A stretch of 64,000 nucleotides of DNA from Blattabacterium cuenoti (lineage in GTDB: Bacteria > Bacteroidota > Bacteroidia > Flavobacteriales > Blattabacteriaceae), in assembly GCF_014252455.1 (NCBI RefSeq), contig NZ_CP060245.1, forward strand, positions 489,234-553,233, read 5' to 3'. Under the pieces are notes generated by a model, which was not told the DNA's origin, made no database searches, and saw only the letters and a program-made list of their open reading frames with translations. Both the position numbers and the translations under genes were made by a program. Shown one piece after another: positions 28,745 to 37,387 of this stretch (within the stretch, counting starts at the first letter, position 1; each line of letters opens with the position of its first letter).

Positions 28745-29466
28745 ATGAACAAATATCTTTTTTTTTCTGATGAAGAATTAATAAAAATGTTTGATAGTAT
28801 TTCTTCTAAGTATGATTTTTTAAATCATATTTTATCTTTTGGAAGAGATATTTTTTGGAGAAAAAAAATGATAAAAATACTAACTCCATTTATTAAAAAA
28901 AAAAATCTATTATATTAGATTTAGCAACTGGTACTGGAGATTTAGCTATTTTACTTTCTCAAACATTTAATAATGTTAATGTAACAGGATTAGATCCATC
29001 TAAAAAAATGTTAAAAATTGCTAAAAATAAAATAAAAAATAATTTTTTAGAAAAAAAAATTAAAGTAATTATTGGAGATTCCCATTTTATTCCTTTTCAA
29101 AAAAACACTTTTGATATAGTCACTATTTCATTTGGACTAAGAAATTTTAAAAATATCCATCTTTCTTTAAAAGAAATTTATAAAATTCTTAAACCATTTG
29201 GAATCTTAGAAATTTTAGAATTTTCTAAACCTAAAAATTTTTTTATAAAAAAAATTTATCATTTTTATTCTAATTTTATTTTAACTAAAATAGGAAGTTT
29301 TTTTTCTAAAAATTATTTTGCTTATAAATATTTAAAAGAATCTATTAATTTTTTTTCTGAAAAAAAAATTCAAAAAATAATTATTAAAAATAAATTTCAT
29401 CATATTCAAACAAAAAAATTAACATTTGGAATTGTTTCTATTTATTTATTTCAAAAAATTATTTAA
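28745..29466 (+). pseudogene. menG: demethylmenaquinone methyltransferase MenG/UbiE, frame disrupted at a poly-A run
   Basis: From ATG 28745 the frame reads [20 protein letters not shown] and [18 protein letters not shown], then stops at a TAG just after a run of 11 A residues (28895-28905). One more A gives a continuous 240-residue protein, the usual UbiE size. It includes the SAM-binding [20 protein letters not shown] and TISFGLRNFKN. The C-terminal part alone has an in-frame ATG at 29008, but that would lack the SAM-binding core. The enzyme makes the last methylation of menaquinone. The gene may be rescued by slippage, be decaying, or carry a sequence error. Confidence 0.9.
28895..28905 (+). 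repeat. A11 run breaking menG
   Basis: Eleven A residues at codons 51-54 of menG. Twelve would join the N-terminal frame (first codon base 28745) with the frame that ends at 29466. Confidence 0.9.
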
Positions 29467-29481
29467 TTTTTATTAAAAAAA

Positions 29482-30987
29482 ATGAAATATTTATCTGGAT
29501 ATTTAACATCTTCTTTTATCAGGAAAAGAATAAAAAAAATAGAATTTTTTATAAAAAATCCAATTGAAATCCAATATAAATTAATAAATCAATTAATTGA
29601 TTATGCTAAAAATACAGAATTTGGAAAAAAATATAAATTTAATGATATTAAAAAATATCAACAATTTTCTGAAAGAATTCCATTATGCAAATATAATGAT
29701 ATAAAACAAACAATTAAAAGAATTCGTAAAGGAGAAAAAAATGTATTATGGCCAGGAAAAATTAAATGGTTTGCAAAATCTTCTGGAACTACTAATACAA
29801 AAAGTAAATATATTCCTATATCCTCGTTTTCTATGTATAAATGTCATTACAAAGCAGGAATGGATATGTTATCTATATATATTCATAATCATCCAAAAAC
29901 TAAAATTTTTTTTGGTAAAGCTCTTCGTCTAGGTGGAAGTCATAAATTATATAAAAATTATAATACTTTTTATGGAGATTTATCTTCTATTTTAATAAAA
30001 AATTTACCATTTTGGGCTGAATATATTAGTATTCCTAAAAAAAAAATAGCGTTAATCAGTGAATGGGAAAAAAAATTAGAAACTTTAGTACAAGAAACAG
30101 CATATCAAGATGTTCGTATTTTATTAGGAGTTTGTTCTTGGTTATTAATATTTTTAAATAAATTATTAGATTTTTTCAAAAAAAAAAAAATTAATGAAAT
30201 ATGGCCGAATATAGAAGTTATATTTCATGGTGGGGTAAATTTTCAACCATATATTAAACAATATAATAATATATTTTCTTCTAAAATATATTATTATGAT
30301 GTATATAGTGCATCAGAAGGTTTTTTTGCTGTACAAGATCAAAAAAATAAAGAAGACCTATTACTTTTATTAAATCATGGAATTTTTTATGAATTCATTC
30401 CCATGGAAGATTTTGATAATACGTCTCCAAAAGTTATTCCTATTGAAAAAGTTGAATTAAATAAAAATTATGCAATAGTAGTTTCTACTAATGCTGGATT
30501 ATGGAGATATATAGTTGGAGATACTATTAGATTTACTAATCTATCTCCATATAGAATATATATATCCGGAAGAACGAATCATTATATTAATTCTTTTGGA
30601 GAAGAATTAATTATAGAAAATGCAGAAAAAGCATTAAAAAAAACTTGTATAAAAACTGATTCTATTATTCATGAATATACAGCTGGACCAATTTATATTA
30701 ATAAAAAAAATTCTGGAGCTCATGAATGGATTATAGAATTTAAAAAACATCCAAAAAATTTAAAATATTTTAGAGATATTTTAGATAAAGAATTAAAATA
30801 TTTAAATTCTGATTATGAAACTAAAAGACATAAAAACATGATTTTACTTCCTCCTGTAATAAAAGTTGCTAGAAATGGATTATTTTATGATTGGTTAAAA
30901 AAATATAAAAAATTAGGTGGACAAAATAAAGTCCCACGTTTATCCAATAATAGAAAATATCTCGATTCTATACTTAAAATAAAATAA
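29482..30987 (+). CDS. GH3 auxin-responsive-promoter family protein (acyl-adenylase-like)
   Basis: This 501-residue protein resembles bacterial members of the GH3 family, which in plants join acyl acids to amino acids through adenylates. Supporting blocks are the N-terminal PIEIQYKLINQLIDYAKNTE, the ATP-binding WPGKIKWFAKSSGTTNTKSK, YDVYSASEGFFAVQDQ, and the C-terminal GLWRYIVGDTIRFTNL and FGEELIIENAEKAL. No membrane segment is seen. The bacterial role is unknown, yet it has been kept in a reduced genome. The gene contains an in-frame run of 13 A residues at 30178-30190. It lies 15 bases after menG. Confidence 0.87.
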   Translation: MKYLSGYLTSSFIRKRIKKIEFFIKNPIEIQYKLINQLIDYAKNTEFGKKYKFNDIKKYQQFSERIPLCKYNDIKQTIKRIRKGEKNVLWPGKIKWFAKSSGTTNTKSKYIPISSFSMYKCHYKAGMDMLSIYIHNHPKTKIFFGKALRLGGSHKLYKNYNTFYGDLSSILIKNLPFWAEYISIPKKKIALISEWEKKLETLVQETAYQDVRILLGVCSWLLIFLNKLLDFFKKKKINEIWPNIEVIFHGGVNFQPYIKQYNNIFSSKIYYYDVYSASEGFFAVQDQKNKEDLLLLLNHGIFYEFIPMEDFDNTSPKVIPIEKVELNKNYAIVVSTNAGLWRYIVGDTIRFTNLSPYRIYISGRTNHYINSFGEELIIENAEKALKKTCIKTDSIIHEYTAGPIYINKKNSGAHEWIIEFKKHPKNLKYFRDILDKELKYLNSDYETKRHKNMILLPPVIKVARNGLFYDWLKKYKKLGGQNKVPRLSNNRKYLDSILKIK

Positions 30988-31034
30988 TTAAAAAAAATAT
31001 TTTTAACTTTATTATAATCATCATAATACATGAT

Positions 31035-31304
31035 ATGTACTTAACTGTAGAAAAAAAAAAAGAAATATTTAAAACTCATGGAAAGTCTATTTTAGATACA
31101 GGGGGAACAAAAACTCAAATTGCTTTATTAACTTTTAAAATTAATCATTTAAGTATACATTTAAAAAATCATAAAAAAGACTTTAATACAGAAAGATCAC
31201 TTATAAGAATGGTTGTAAAAAGAAAAAAATTATTAAAATATTTAAAAACAAAAAATATAAATCATTATACAAAATTAATCACTATTTTAGGATTAAGAAA
31301 ATAA
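31035..31304 (+). CDS. rpsO: 30S ribosomal protein S15
   Basis: S15 is a primary 16S rRNA binder of the platform. The 89-residue protein starts MYLTVEKKKEIFKTHG and has DTGGTKTQIALLTFKINHLSIHLK-type helices (shown here in parts: TKTQIALLTF and INHLSIHLKNHKKDF) and RRLLKYL-like KKLLKYLK. The rpsO-pnp pairing is conserved widely; in E. coli both are linked by transcription and mRNA processing. The gap to pnp is 53 bases, and no hairpin is evident in it. Confidence 0.95.
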   Translation: MYLTVEKKKEIFKTHGKSILDTGGTKTQIALLTFKINHLSIHLKNHKKDFNTERSLIRMVVKRKKLLKYLKTKNINHYTKLITILGLRK

Positions 31305-31357
31305 TTATTATATAATATTTGATTTCTTTTTTTTTATATATATAAAATAAATTAAAT

Positions 31358-33478
31358 ATGTCAAATAGTATAAAAGAAATCATATCATTAGATAATAATC
31401 GTAATATTATTATAGAAACAGGACAATTAGCTAAACAAGCTGATGGATCTGCAATTGTTCGCGTTAATAATACTATTTTATTAGCAACTGTAGTAGTTTC
31501 TTCTAATGATAAAAAAAATGACATTGATTTTCTACCATTAACCGTAGATTATAGAGAAAAATATTCTGCAGGAGGAAAAATACCTGGTGGATTTATAAAA
31601 AGAGAAGGAAGACCTTCTAATGAAGAAATTTTAACAATGAGATTAGTAGATCGTGTTATAAGACCTACATTTTCAGAATTTTTTAGAAAAGAAATACAAA
31701 TCATGATCTCTCTATTATCTTATGATAAAACTATTTTACCAGATGGACTAGCTGGTTTAGCAGCTTCTACAGCTTTATCTGTAGCAGGAGTTCCATTTAA
31801 TGGTCCTATATCAGAAATTCGTATTATTCGTATAAATGGAAAATTTTTTATAAATCCTAATATAGATCAATTAGAACAATCAGATTTAGATTTAATAGTT
31901 GGTGCTTCAAATAACTCTATAATTATGATAGAAGGTGAAATGAAAGAAATAAAAGAAAATGAATTCATTAAAGCTATTCATATCGCTCATAAAGCTATAA
32001 AATATCAAATAGAAGCTCAAAAAAGATTAATACAAAAAATAAAACCTAAAAAATTTTTATTAGAGAAAATAAAAAATTCTATAGAACAAGAAACTATAAA
32101 AAAACAATTATTTTCTTACTCATATAAAAAAACTTATCAAAGTTATAAAAAATTTTTATCTAAAAAAAATAGATCTATTCAAGAATATTCAATATTAAAT
32201 AATTTTAAAAACACATTATCTATAGATCAAAAAGATAATTATGAGATTTTTATTAATCAATGTTATGATGAAATAAAAAAAATAATCATTACCAATATGA
32301 TTTTAGAAAAAGGAATTAGATTAGATAATAGAAAATTCGAACAAATTAGATCTATATCTAGTATAGTTAATTATCTTCCTGAAGTTCATGGTTCTGCTAT
32401 ATTTACTAGAGGAGAAACTCAATCTTTAACTACAGTAACATTAGGATCATCTTTAGACGCAAATAGAATTGATAATGTAATTATTGAAAATCAAGAAAAA
32501 TTTTATCTTCATTATAATTTTCCTCCTTTTTCTACAGGTGAAATACGTCCAATAAGAGGTGTTTCTAGACGAGAAATAGGTCATGGTAATTTAGCACAAA
32601 GAGCATTAAAAAATGTTATTCCAGATAATAATCCATATACAATTCGTGTAGTCTCAGATATTTTAGAATCTAATGGGTCTTCTTCTATGGCAACTGTTTG
32701 TGCTGCTAGTTTAGCTTTAATGGATGCAGGAATAGCTATTAAAAATCCTGTTGCTGGTATTTCTATGGGTTTATTTATGAATAAAAAAAAAACAGTAATA
32801 TTATCAGATATTATGGGAGATGAAGATCATTTTGGAGAATTAGATTTTAAAATAACAGGAACTAAATATGGAATAACAGCATGTCAAATGGATGTTAAAA
32901 AACCTATATTAACCTATGATCTTTTAAATACTATCTTAAAACAAGCTTTAAAAGGCCGTATTTTTATTTTAAATAAAATGTACAAAATATTACCTATTTA
33001 TAGAAATAAATTAAAACCTAATGCTCCTAAAATATATACTTTACATATTCCAAAAAATTTTATAGGGTCTGTTATTGGACCAGGAGGAAAAGTTATTCAA
33101 GAAATACAATCTGAAACAGAAACTAATATAGTAATTGAAGAAAAAAATAATAAAGGAAATATTGAAATAATAGGAAAAAATATTAAAAAAATAAAAAAAG
33201 CTATTGATAGAATTAAAGAAATAACTTTTGTTCCTGAAATTGGAAAAATTTATAAAGCAAAAGTCAAATCTATAAAAGATTTTGGAGCATTTGTAGAAAT
33301 ATCTAAAGGAGTAGAAGGACTCTTACATATTTCTGAAATAAGATGGAAAAGATTAAATAAAATAGAAGAAGAATTAAATATAGGAGATATTATTGAAGTA
33401 AAATTTATGGGAATTGATATTAAAAATAAAAAAATGAAACTTTCTAGAAAAATACTATTACCTCGTCCAAACAAATGA
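31358..33478 (+). CDS. pnp: polynucleotide phosphorylase
   Basis: PNPase degrades RNA 3' to 5' by phosphorolysis. The 706-residue protein has two RNase PH domains (FFRPTF-like RVIRPTFSEFFRK near residue 100, and the catalytic second copy with TRGETQSL and DILESNGSSSMATVCA), a KH domain (IGPGGKVIQEIQSETETNIVI) and an S1 domain (GAFVEISKGVEGLLHISEI). All landmarks are present. It is followed 17 bases later by rpoD. Confidence 0.97.
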   Translation: MSNSIKEIISLDNNRNIIIETGQLAKQADGSAIVRVNNTILLATVVVSSNDKKNDIDFLPLTVDYREKYSAGGKIPGGFIKREGRPSNEEILTMRLVDRVIRPTFSEFFRKEIQIMISLLSYDKTILPDGLAGLAASTALSVAGVPFNGPISEIRIIRINGKFFINPNIDQLEQSDLDLIVGASNNSIIMIEGEMKEIKENEFIKAIHIAHKAIKYQIEAQKRLIQKIKPKKFLLEKIKNSIEQETIKKQLFSYSYKKTYQSYKKFLSKKNRSIQEYSILNNFKNTLSIDQKDNYEIFINQCYDEIKKIIITNMILEKGIRLDNRKFEQIRSISSIVNYLPEVHGSAIFTRGETQSLTTVTLGSSLDANRIDNVIIENQEKFYLHYNFPPFSTGEIRPIRGVSRREIGHGNLAQRALKNVIPDNNPYTIRVVSDILESNGSSSMATVCAASLALMDAGIAIKNPVAGISMGLFMNKKKTVILSDIMGDEDHFGELDFKITGTKYGITACQMDVKKPILTYDLLNTILKQALKGRIFILNKMYKILPIYRNKLKPNAPKIYTLHIPKNFIGSVIGPGGKVIQEIQSETETNIVIEEKNNKGNIEIIGKNIKKIKKAIDRIKEITFVPEIGKIYKAKVKSIKDFGAFVEISKGVEGLLHISEIRWKRLNKIEEELNIGDIIEVKFMGIDIKNKKMKLSRKILLPRPNK

Positions 33479-33495
33479 TTAAAAAATAAAATGAC

Positions 33496-34359
33496 ATGAG
33501 ACAACTTAAAATTACTAAACAAGTAACCAATCGTGAATCTGAATCATTAGATAAATATCTTCATGAGATAGGTAAAATTCCATTATTAACTCCAGAAGAA
33601 GAAGTAAAATACGCTCGTAAAGCAAGAAAAGGAGATTCTAGTGCTGTAGATAAACTTGTTAATGCTAATTTACGTTTTGTCGTTTCTGTTGCAAAACAAT
33701 ATCAAAATCAAGGATTAAGTTTATGTGATTTAATTAATGAAGGAAATTTGGGTTTAATTAAGGGAATTTTACGTTTTGATGAAACAAGAGGATTTAAATG
33801 TATTTCTTATGTTGTTTGGTGGATTAGACAAGCTATTTTACAAGCAATAGCTGAACAATCACGTTCTATTCGTCAACCTACAAATAAATTAGCTTTATTA
33901 AATAAAATATTAAAAACTTTGTCTCTCTTAGAACAAAAACTTCAAAGGACACCATCTGCAAGAGAAATTTCAGAATATTTAAATATGAATGAAAAAGATG
34001 TCGAAGAATCTATAAAAAATTCAGGACGTCATATTTCAATGGATGCACCTTTAATAGAAGGAGAAGATTCTAATTTATATGACTTAGTCCGATCTGATGA
34101 ATCTCCACGTCCAGATGAACATTTAGAAAAAGAATCTCTTCGTAAAGATATTAAACGTATTTTAGAAACTTTAAGTGAAAGAGAACGTCGTGTAATTATC
34201 TTACATTTTGGATTAAATGGATCCCCTCCAATGACATTAGAAGAAGTAGGACAATTTTGTGATTTAACTAGAGAACGTGTTAGACAAATTGAAAGTATCG
34301 CATTAAAAAGATTAAAACATTCTACTAGAAGTAAAATTCTTAAACCTTATTTAGGATAA
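33496..34359 (+). CDS. rpoD: primary sigma factor RpoD (short Bacteroidetes type)
   Basis: This is the main sigma factor. The 287-residue protein lacks region 1.1, as is normal in Bacteroidetes. It starts MRQLKITKQVTNRESESLDKYLHEIGKIPLLTPEEE (shown here for the domain 1.2 start; key residues DKYLHEIG). Region 2 carries NLRFVVSVAKQY and GLIKGILRFDETRGFKCISY with the WWIRQAI melting helix. Region 4 ends with VGQFCDLTRERVRQIE. This sigma reads the TAnnTTTG type -7 element. Codon use is less extreme than in neighbours. Confidence 0.96.
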   Translation: MRQLKITKQVTNRESESLDKYLHEIGKIPLLTPEEEVKYARKARKGDSSAVDKLVNANLRFVVSVAKQYQNQGLSLCDLINEGNLGLIKGILRFDETRGFKCISYVVWWIRQAILQAIAEQSRSIRQPTNKLALLNKILKTLSLLEQKLQRTPSAREISEYLNMNEKDVEESIKNSGRHISMDAPLIEGEDSNLYDLVRSDESPRPDEHLEKESLRKDIKRILETLSERERRVIILHFGLNGSPPMTLEEVGQFCDLTRERVRQIESIALKRLKHSTRSKILKPYLG

Positions 34360-34369
34360 AATAAATGTG

Positions 34370-34443
34370 TGACCTCGAAGGGATTCGAACCCATAACCTT
34401 CTGATCCGTAATCAGAAACTCTATCCAATTGAGCTACGAGGCC
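34370..34443 (-). tRNA. tRNA-Arg (anticodon ACG)
   Basis: The minus strand folds as a 74-base cloverleaf. The 7-pair acceptor stem is GGCCTCG with CGAGGTC (one G-T pair), the D stem GCTC, the anticodon stem TCTGA/TCAGA around loop TTACGGA, and the T loop TTCGAAT. The anticodon ACG reads CGN arginine codons after A34-to-inosine editing. CCA is not encoded. The second pair of the T stem looks like a T-T mismatch. It lies 22 bases after tpiA on the same strand. Confidence 0.95.
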
Positions 34444-34465
34444 TAATAAAAACAAATATATCTTA

Positions 34466-35224
34466 TTAAGATTGAATAATTGTTAAAAATTTTTCTATTT
34501 TTAATGAAGCATTTCCTATAAGACCTCCGTCTACATTATTTATAGAAAAAATATTTTTAGCATTAATATCATTAATACTACCTCCATATAATATAGATAT
34601 ATTGTTAGATATATTTTCTCCATATTTTTTTTTAAATAAAAAACGAATATATTCATGCATTTTTTTTATTTCTTCAGGATAAGCTGTATTTCCTGTTCCT
34701 ATAGCCCATATAGGTTCATATGCTATAATAAAATGATGAATATATTTTAAAGAAAATTTAAAAATAGTTTCTTCCAATTGTTTTTTTATTATTAAAAAAT
34801 GTTTTTTTGTTTCTCTTTCAATTAACGTTTCTCCAATACAAAATATTATATCAAAATTATATTGTAATCCTTTTTGAATTTTTTTAAAAAGAATATCATT
34901 TGTTTCTATAAAATATTTTTTACGTTCACTATGTCCTAATATTATTTTTTGAATTCCTATCGATTTTAACATCGAAGCAGATACTTCTCCTGTATAAGAT
35001 CCATTATCCATATAATGGATATTTTGTGCTGCAATATTTAAAGTAGTTCCTTGTATAATTTGATTAGAAATATGTAAAAAAGGAAAAGAAGGAGAAATTA
35101 TAATTTTTTTTTTATGATATATTTTTCTTTCAAAAATAAATTTTAATAAATTTCTAATAAAAGAAGTTGTTTCATAAAAATCATGATTCATTTTCCAATT
35201 TGCAATAATAATTTTTTTTCTCAT
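34466..35224 (-). CDS. tpiA: triosephosphate isomerase
   Basis: TpiA interconverts dihydroxyacetone phosphate and glyceraldehyde 3-phosphate. The 252-residue barrel has IANWKMN (substrate Asn and Lys, residues 6-12), GHSERKKYF (catalytic His near residue 98), IAYEPIWAIGTGNTAYPEE (catalytic Glu), and the phosphate-binding LYGGSIND and GGLIGNASL. It is complete. It follows the DUF1599 gene by 19 bases. Confidence 0.97.
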   Translation of the reverse strand: MRKKIIIANWKMNHDFYETTSFIRNLLKFIFERKIYHKKKIIISPSFPFLHISNQIIQGTTLNIAAQNIHYMDNGSYTGEVSASMLKSIGIQKIILGHSERKKYFIETNDILFKKIQKGLQYNFDIIFCIGETLIERETKKHFLIIKKQLEETIFKFSLKYIHHFIIAYEPIWAIGTGNTAYPEEIKKMHEYIRFLFKKKYGENISNNISILYGGSINDINAKNIFSINNVDGGLIGNASLKIEKFLTIIQS

Positions 35225-35243
35225 CTTTTTTTTTAAAAAGATT

Positions 35244-35732
35244 TTAATTTTTTAATTTAAGTGTAAGTGATATGATAATGTTTAACATTTTTAAAATAAT
35301 TTTTTCTAATTCTTTATTCAATAAATTTTTTTTATTTTTTTTTAGAAAAAAAATATATTCTATAATTTTTTCTAAAGAAAGATATTTTTTTTTTAATTTT
35401 GTTAAATTTTTTATTTTATTAAATTGTTTAATATAAAGATTAATTATTTCATAATGTGAAAGTTTTTTAATAAATTTATAAGAAATATTCAATTTTATCA
35501 AAATAATAATCAAATAATTTATAACATCTATATAAGTATCTGTAATATTTTCTTCTTTTATTTTTTGATATCCTTTTTTTTGAATATTTTTTATTCTAAT
35601 TATTTTAATAAAAATTTGATCTATTATAGAACTAATTCCTATAATATTCCATGATAAATTATAATAATTTAATTTTTTTTTAAATATTTTTTGACATTTA
35701 TTCATAATAAAATCAACAAACATACAATTCAT
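35244..35732 (-). CDS. DUF1599-like (nucleotide-modification-associated) protein
   Basis: This 162-residue protein has no assigned function. The segment CQKIFKKKLNYYNLSWNIIG, followed by DQIFIKIIRIKNIQKKG and DVINYLIIILIKLN, matches my memory of DUF1599, now called a nucleotide-modification-associated domain. Its place between folP and tpiA is typical of Bacteroidetes. The sequence is rich in Lys and Ile and has diverged, especially in the C-terminal 60 residues. It shares a short divergent region with folP (44 bases). Confidence 0.7.
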   Translation of the reverse strand: MNCMFVDFIMNKCQKIFKKKLNYYNLSWNIIGISSIIDQIFIKIIRIKNIQKKGYQKIKEENITDTYIDVINYLIIILIKLNISYKFIKKLSHYEIINLYIKQFNKIKNLTKLKKKYLSLEKIIEYIFFLKKNKKNLLNKELEKIILKMLNIIISLTLKLKN

Positions 35733-35776
35733 ATCATTTAATTTTATTTCATTAAAAAATTAAAATTAATTCTTTC

Positions 35777-36588
35777 ATGACAATTAATTGTGCAGGAACC
35801 TTATTATCTTTTAAAAATCCAAAAATTATGGGAATAGTAAATCTAACTCCTGATTCTTTTTATGATGGAGGAAAATTAAATTCTGAAAAAAAAATTTTAC
35901 AACATGTAGAAAAATTATTAAATGAAGGAGCAGATATTATAGATATTGGAGGATGTTCTTCTCGTCCAGGATCCAAATATCCTTCAATAGAAGAAGAAAT
36001 TAGACGTATTATAAAACCTATTCGTTTAATTTTAAAAACTTTTCCAGATATCAAAATATCTATAGATACTTTTCGTAGTAAAGTAGCAAAAATAGCTATT
36101 AATGAAGGAGTTTTAATGATTAATGATATATCTGGAGGGACATTAGATCCACATATGTTTAATTTATTATCTAAGTTTAAAATTCCTTATATATTAACTT
36201 ATATAAAAAAAAAAATGAATTTTCTAAAAATATCATTATAAAAGCAAATCATTTTTTTTCTAAAAAAATTTTTGATTTAAAAAAAAAAGGAATTAATGAT
36301 ATTATTTTAGATCCAGGATTTGGTTTTGGAAAAACTTTACAAGAAAATTTTCAATTATTAAAACATTTATCTTTATTAGGATTTAAAGATTATATAATAT
36401 TAATAGGGATATCTAGAAAATCTATGATTCAAAATATTTTAAATATTTCTTCTAAAAAATCTTTAAATGCTACTACTATTATTCATACTTTAGCTATTTT
36501 AAATGGAATAAAATTATTTCGAGTCCATGATGTAAAAGAAGCGATAGAATGTATTAATTTAATAAAATTTTATAATAAAATTTTATAA
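35777..36588 (+). pseudogene. folP: dihydropteroate synthase FolP, frame disrupted at a poly-A run
   Basis: From ATG 35777 the protein shows GIVNLTPDSFYDGG, the DIGGCSSRPGS loop and SIDTFRSKVA, then is lost after a run of 11 A residues (36205-36215), with a stop at 36239-36241. Adding one A gives an open frame through ILDPGFGFGKTLQENF, ILIGISRKSM and LFRVHDVKEAIE to TAA 36586-36588, 270 residues in all, the normal size. DHPS joins p-aminobenzoate and a pterin diphosphate in folate synthesis. The unrepaired product lacks the pterin and phosphate sites of the second half. The intact second half, with no other stops, argues for recent loss, slippage rescue, or a sequence error. Confidence 0.92.
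36205..36215 (+). repeat. A11 run breaking folP
   Basis: Eleven A residues at about codons 144-147 of folP. Twelve would join the two halves of the gene in one frame; the second half then reads cleanly for over 120 codons. Confidence 0.9.
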
Positions 36589-36627
36589 TTTATTACATAA
36601 TTTTAAAAACTTATATTATAATTTTTT

Positions 36628-37386
36628 TTGAAAATTTCTTTTATAGATATTTTAGATATTTTTTTAGTAGCTATTATTTTATTACAAATATATAGACTTG
36701 TTTATAATACAGTTGCTTTAAATATTTTTTACGGGATTATTGCTACTTTTATTTTTTGGAAAATTGTAGAAGCTTATAAAATGAAACTACTTAGTGTAGT
36801 AATAAGCGTTTTTTTTCAAGGAGGTTTTTTAGTATTAATTATTTTATTTCAACCAGAAATAAGAAAATTTCTTCTTATAGTAGGAAGTAGAATTTTTTTA
36901 AAAAAATTTATTTTCTCTATTTTTGGAAAATCAGGAGTTTCTATAAAAACGGAAACTATAGATAGTATTGTAAAAGCTTGTGCTATTTTTTCAGGAGATA
37001 AAACTGGAGTTTTAATTGTTATTCAATTACATCAAGATATTAAAAATTTTATACAAAATGGAGATGATATGGATGCTAAAGTAAATATTCCTATTTTAGA
37101 AAGTATTTTTTATAAAAATAGTCCATTACATGATGGAGCTGTGGTAATTATAGAAAATAAAATTATAAAAACTAGAGCAATACTTCCTGTATCTTATAAT
37201 AAAGAAATACCTTCTCGTTTAGGTTTACGTCATAGAGCAGCTATTGGTTTATCAGAAAAAACAGATGCGATATGTTTAGTAATTTCAGAGGAAACAGGAT
37301 ATATTTCTTATATTAAAAATCAAAAAAGAACAATAATTAACAATATTAATAATTTAAAAATGAAACTAGAAAAAGATTTTTTTTAA
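36628..37386 (+). CDS. cdaA: membrane diadenylate cyclase CdaA (DisA_N domain)
   Basis: CdaA makes cyclic di-AMP, a second messenger tied to osmotic and cell wall balance. The 252-residue protein has N-terminal membrane helices (FIDILDIFLVAIILLQIYRL and on to residue 75), then FQPEIRKFLLIVGSR. The catalytic DisA_N domain follows with SPLHDGAVVI (DGA motif) and LGLRHRAAIGLSE (RHR motif). The start is TTG at 36628. In Bacteroidetes this gene follows folP; in Firmicutes it sits with glmM. It is one base from murF, so cyclase and cell wall ligase are co-transcribed. Confidence 0.93.
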   Translation: MKISFIDILDIFLVAIILLQIYRLVYNTVALNIFYGIIATFIFWKIVEAYKMKLLSVVISVFFQGGFLVLIILFQPEIRKFLLIVGSRIFLKKFIFSIFGKSGVSIKTETIDSIVKACAIFSGDKTGVLIVIQLHQDIKNFIQNGDDMDAKVNIPILESIFYKNSPLHDGAVVIIENKIIKTRAILPVSYNKEIPSRLGLRHRAAIGLSEKTDAICLVISEETGYISYIKNQKRTIINNINNLKMKLEKDFF

Positions 37387-37387
37387 A

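Noticed and set aside
30178-30190. A13 run in the GH3 gene as a sixth frame break
   Set aside because: The gene reads correctly through the run; it serves as a control, as do A14 in aroQ and A12 in pckA and leuS.
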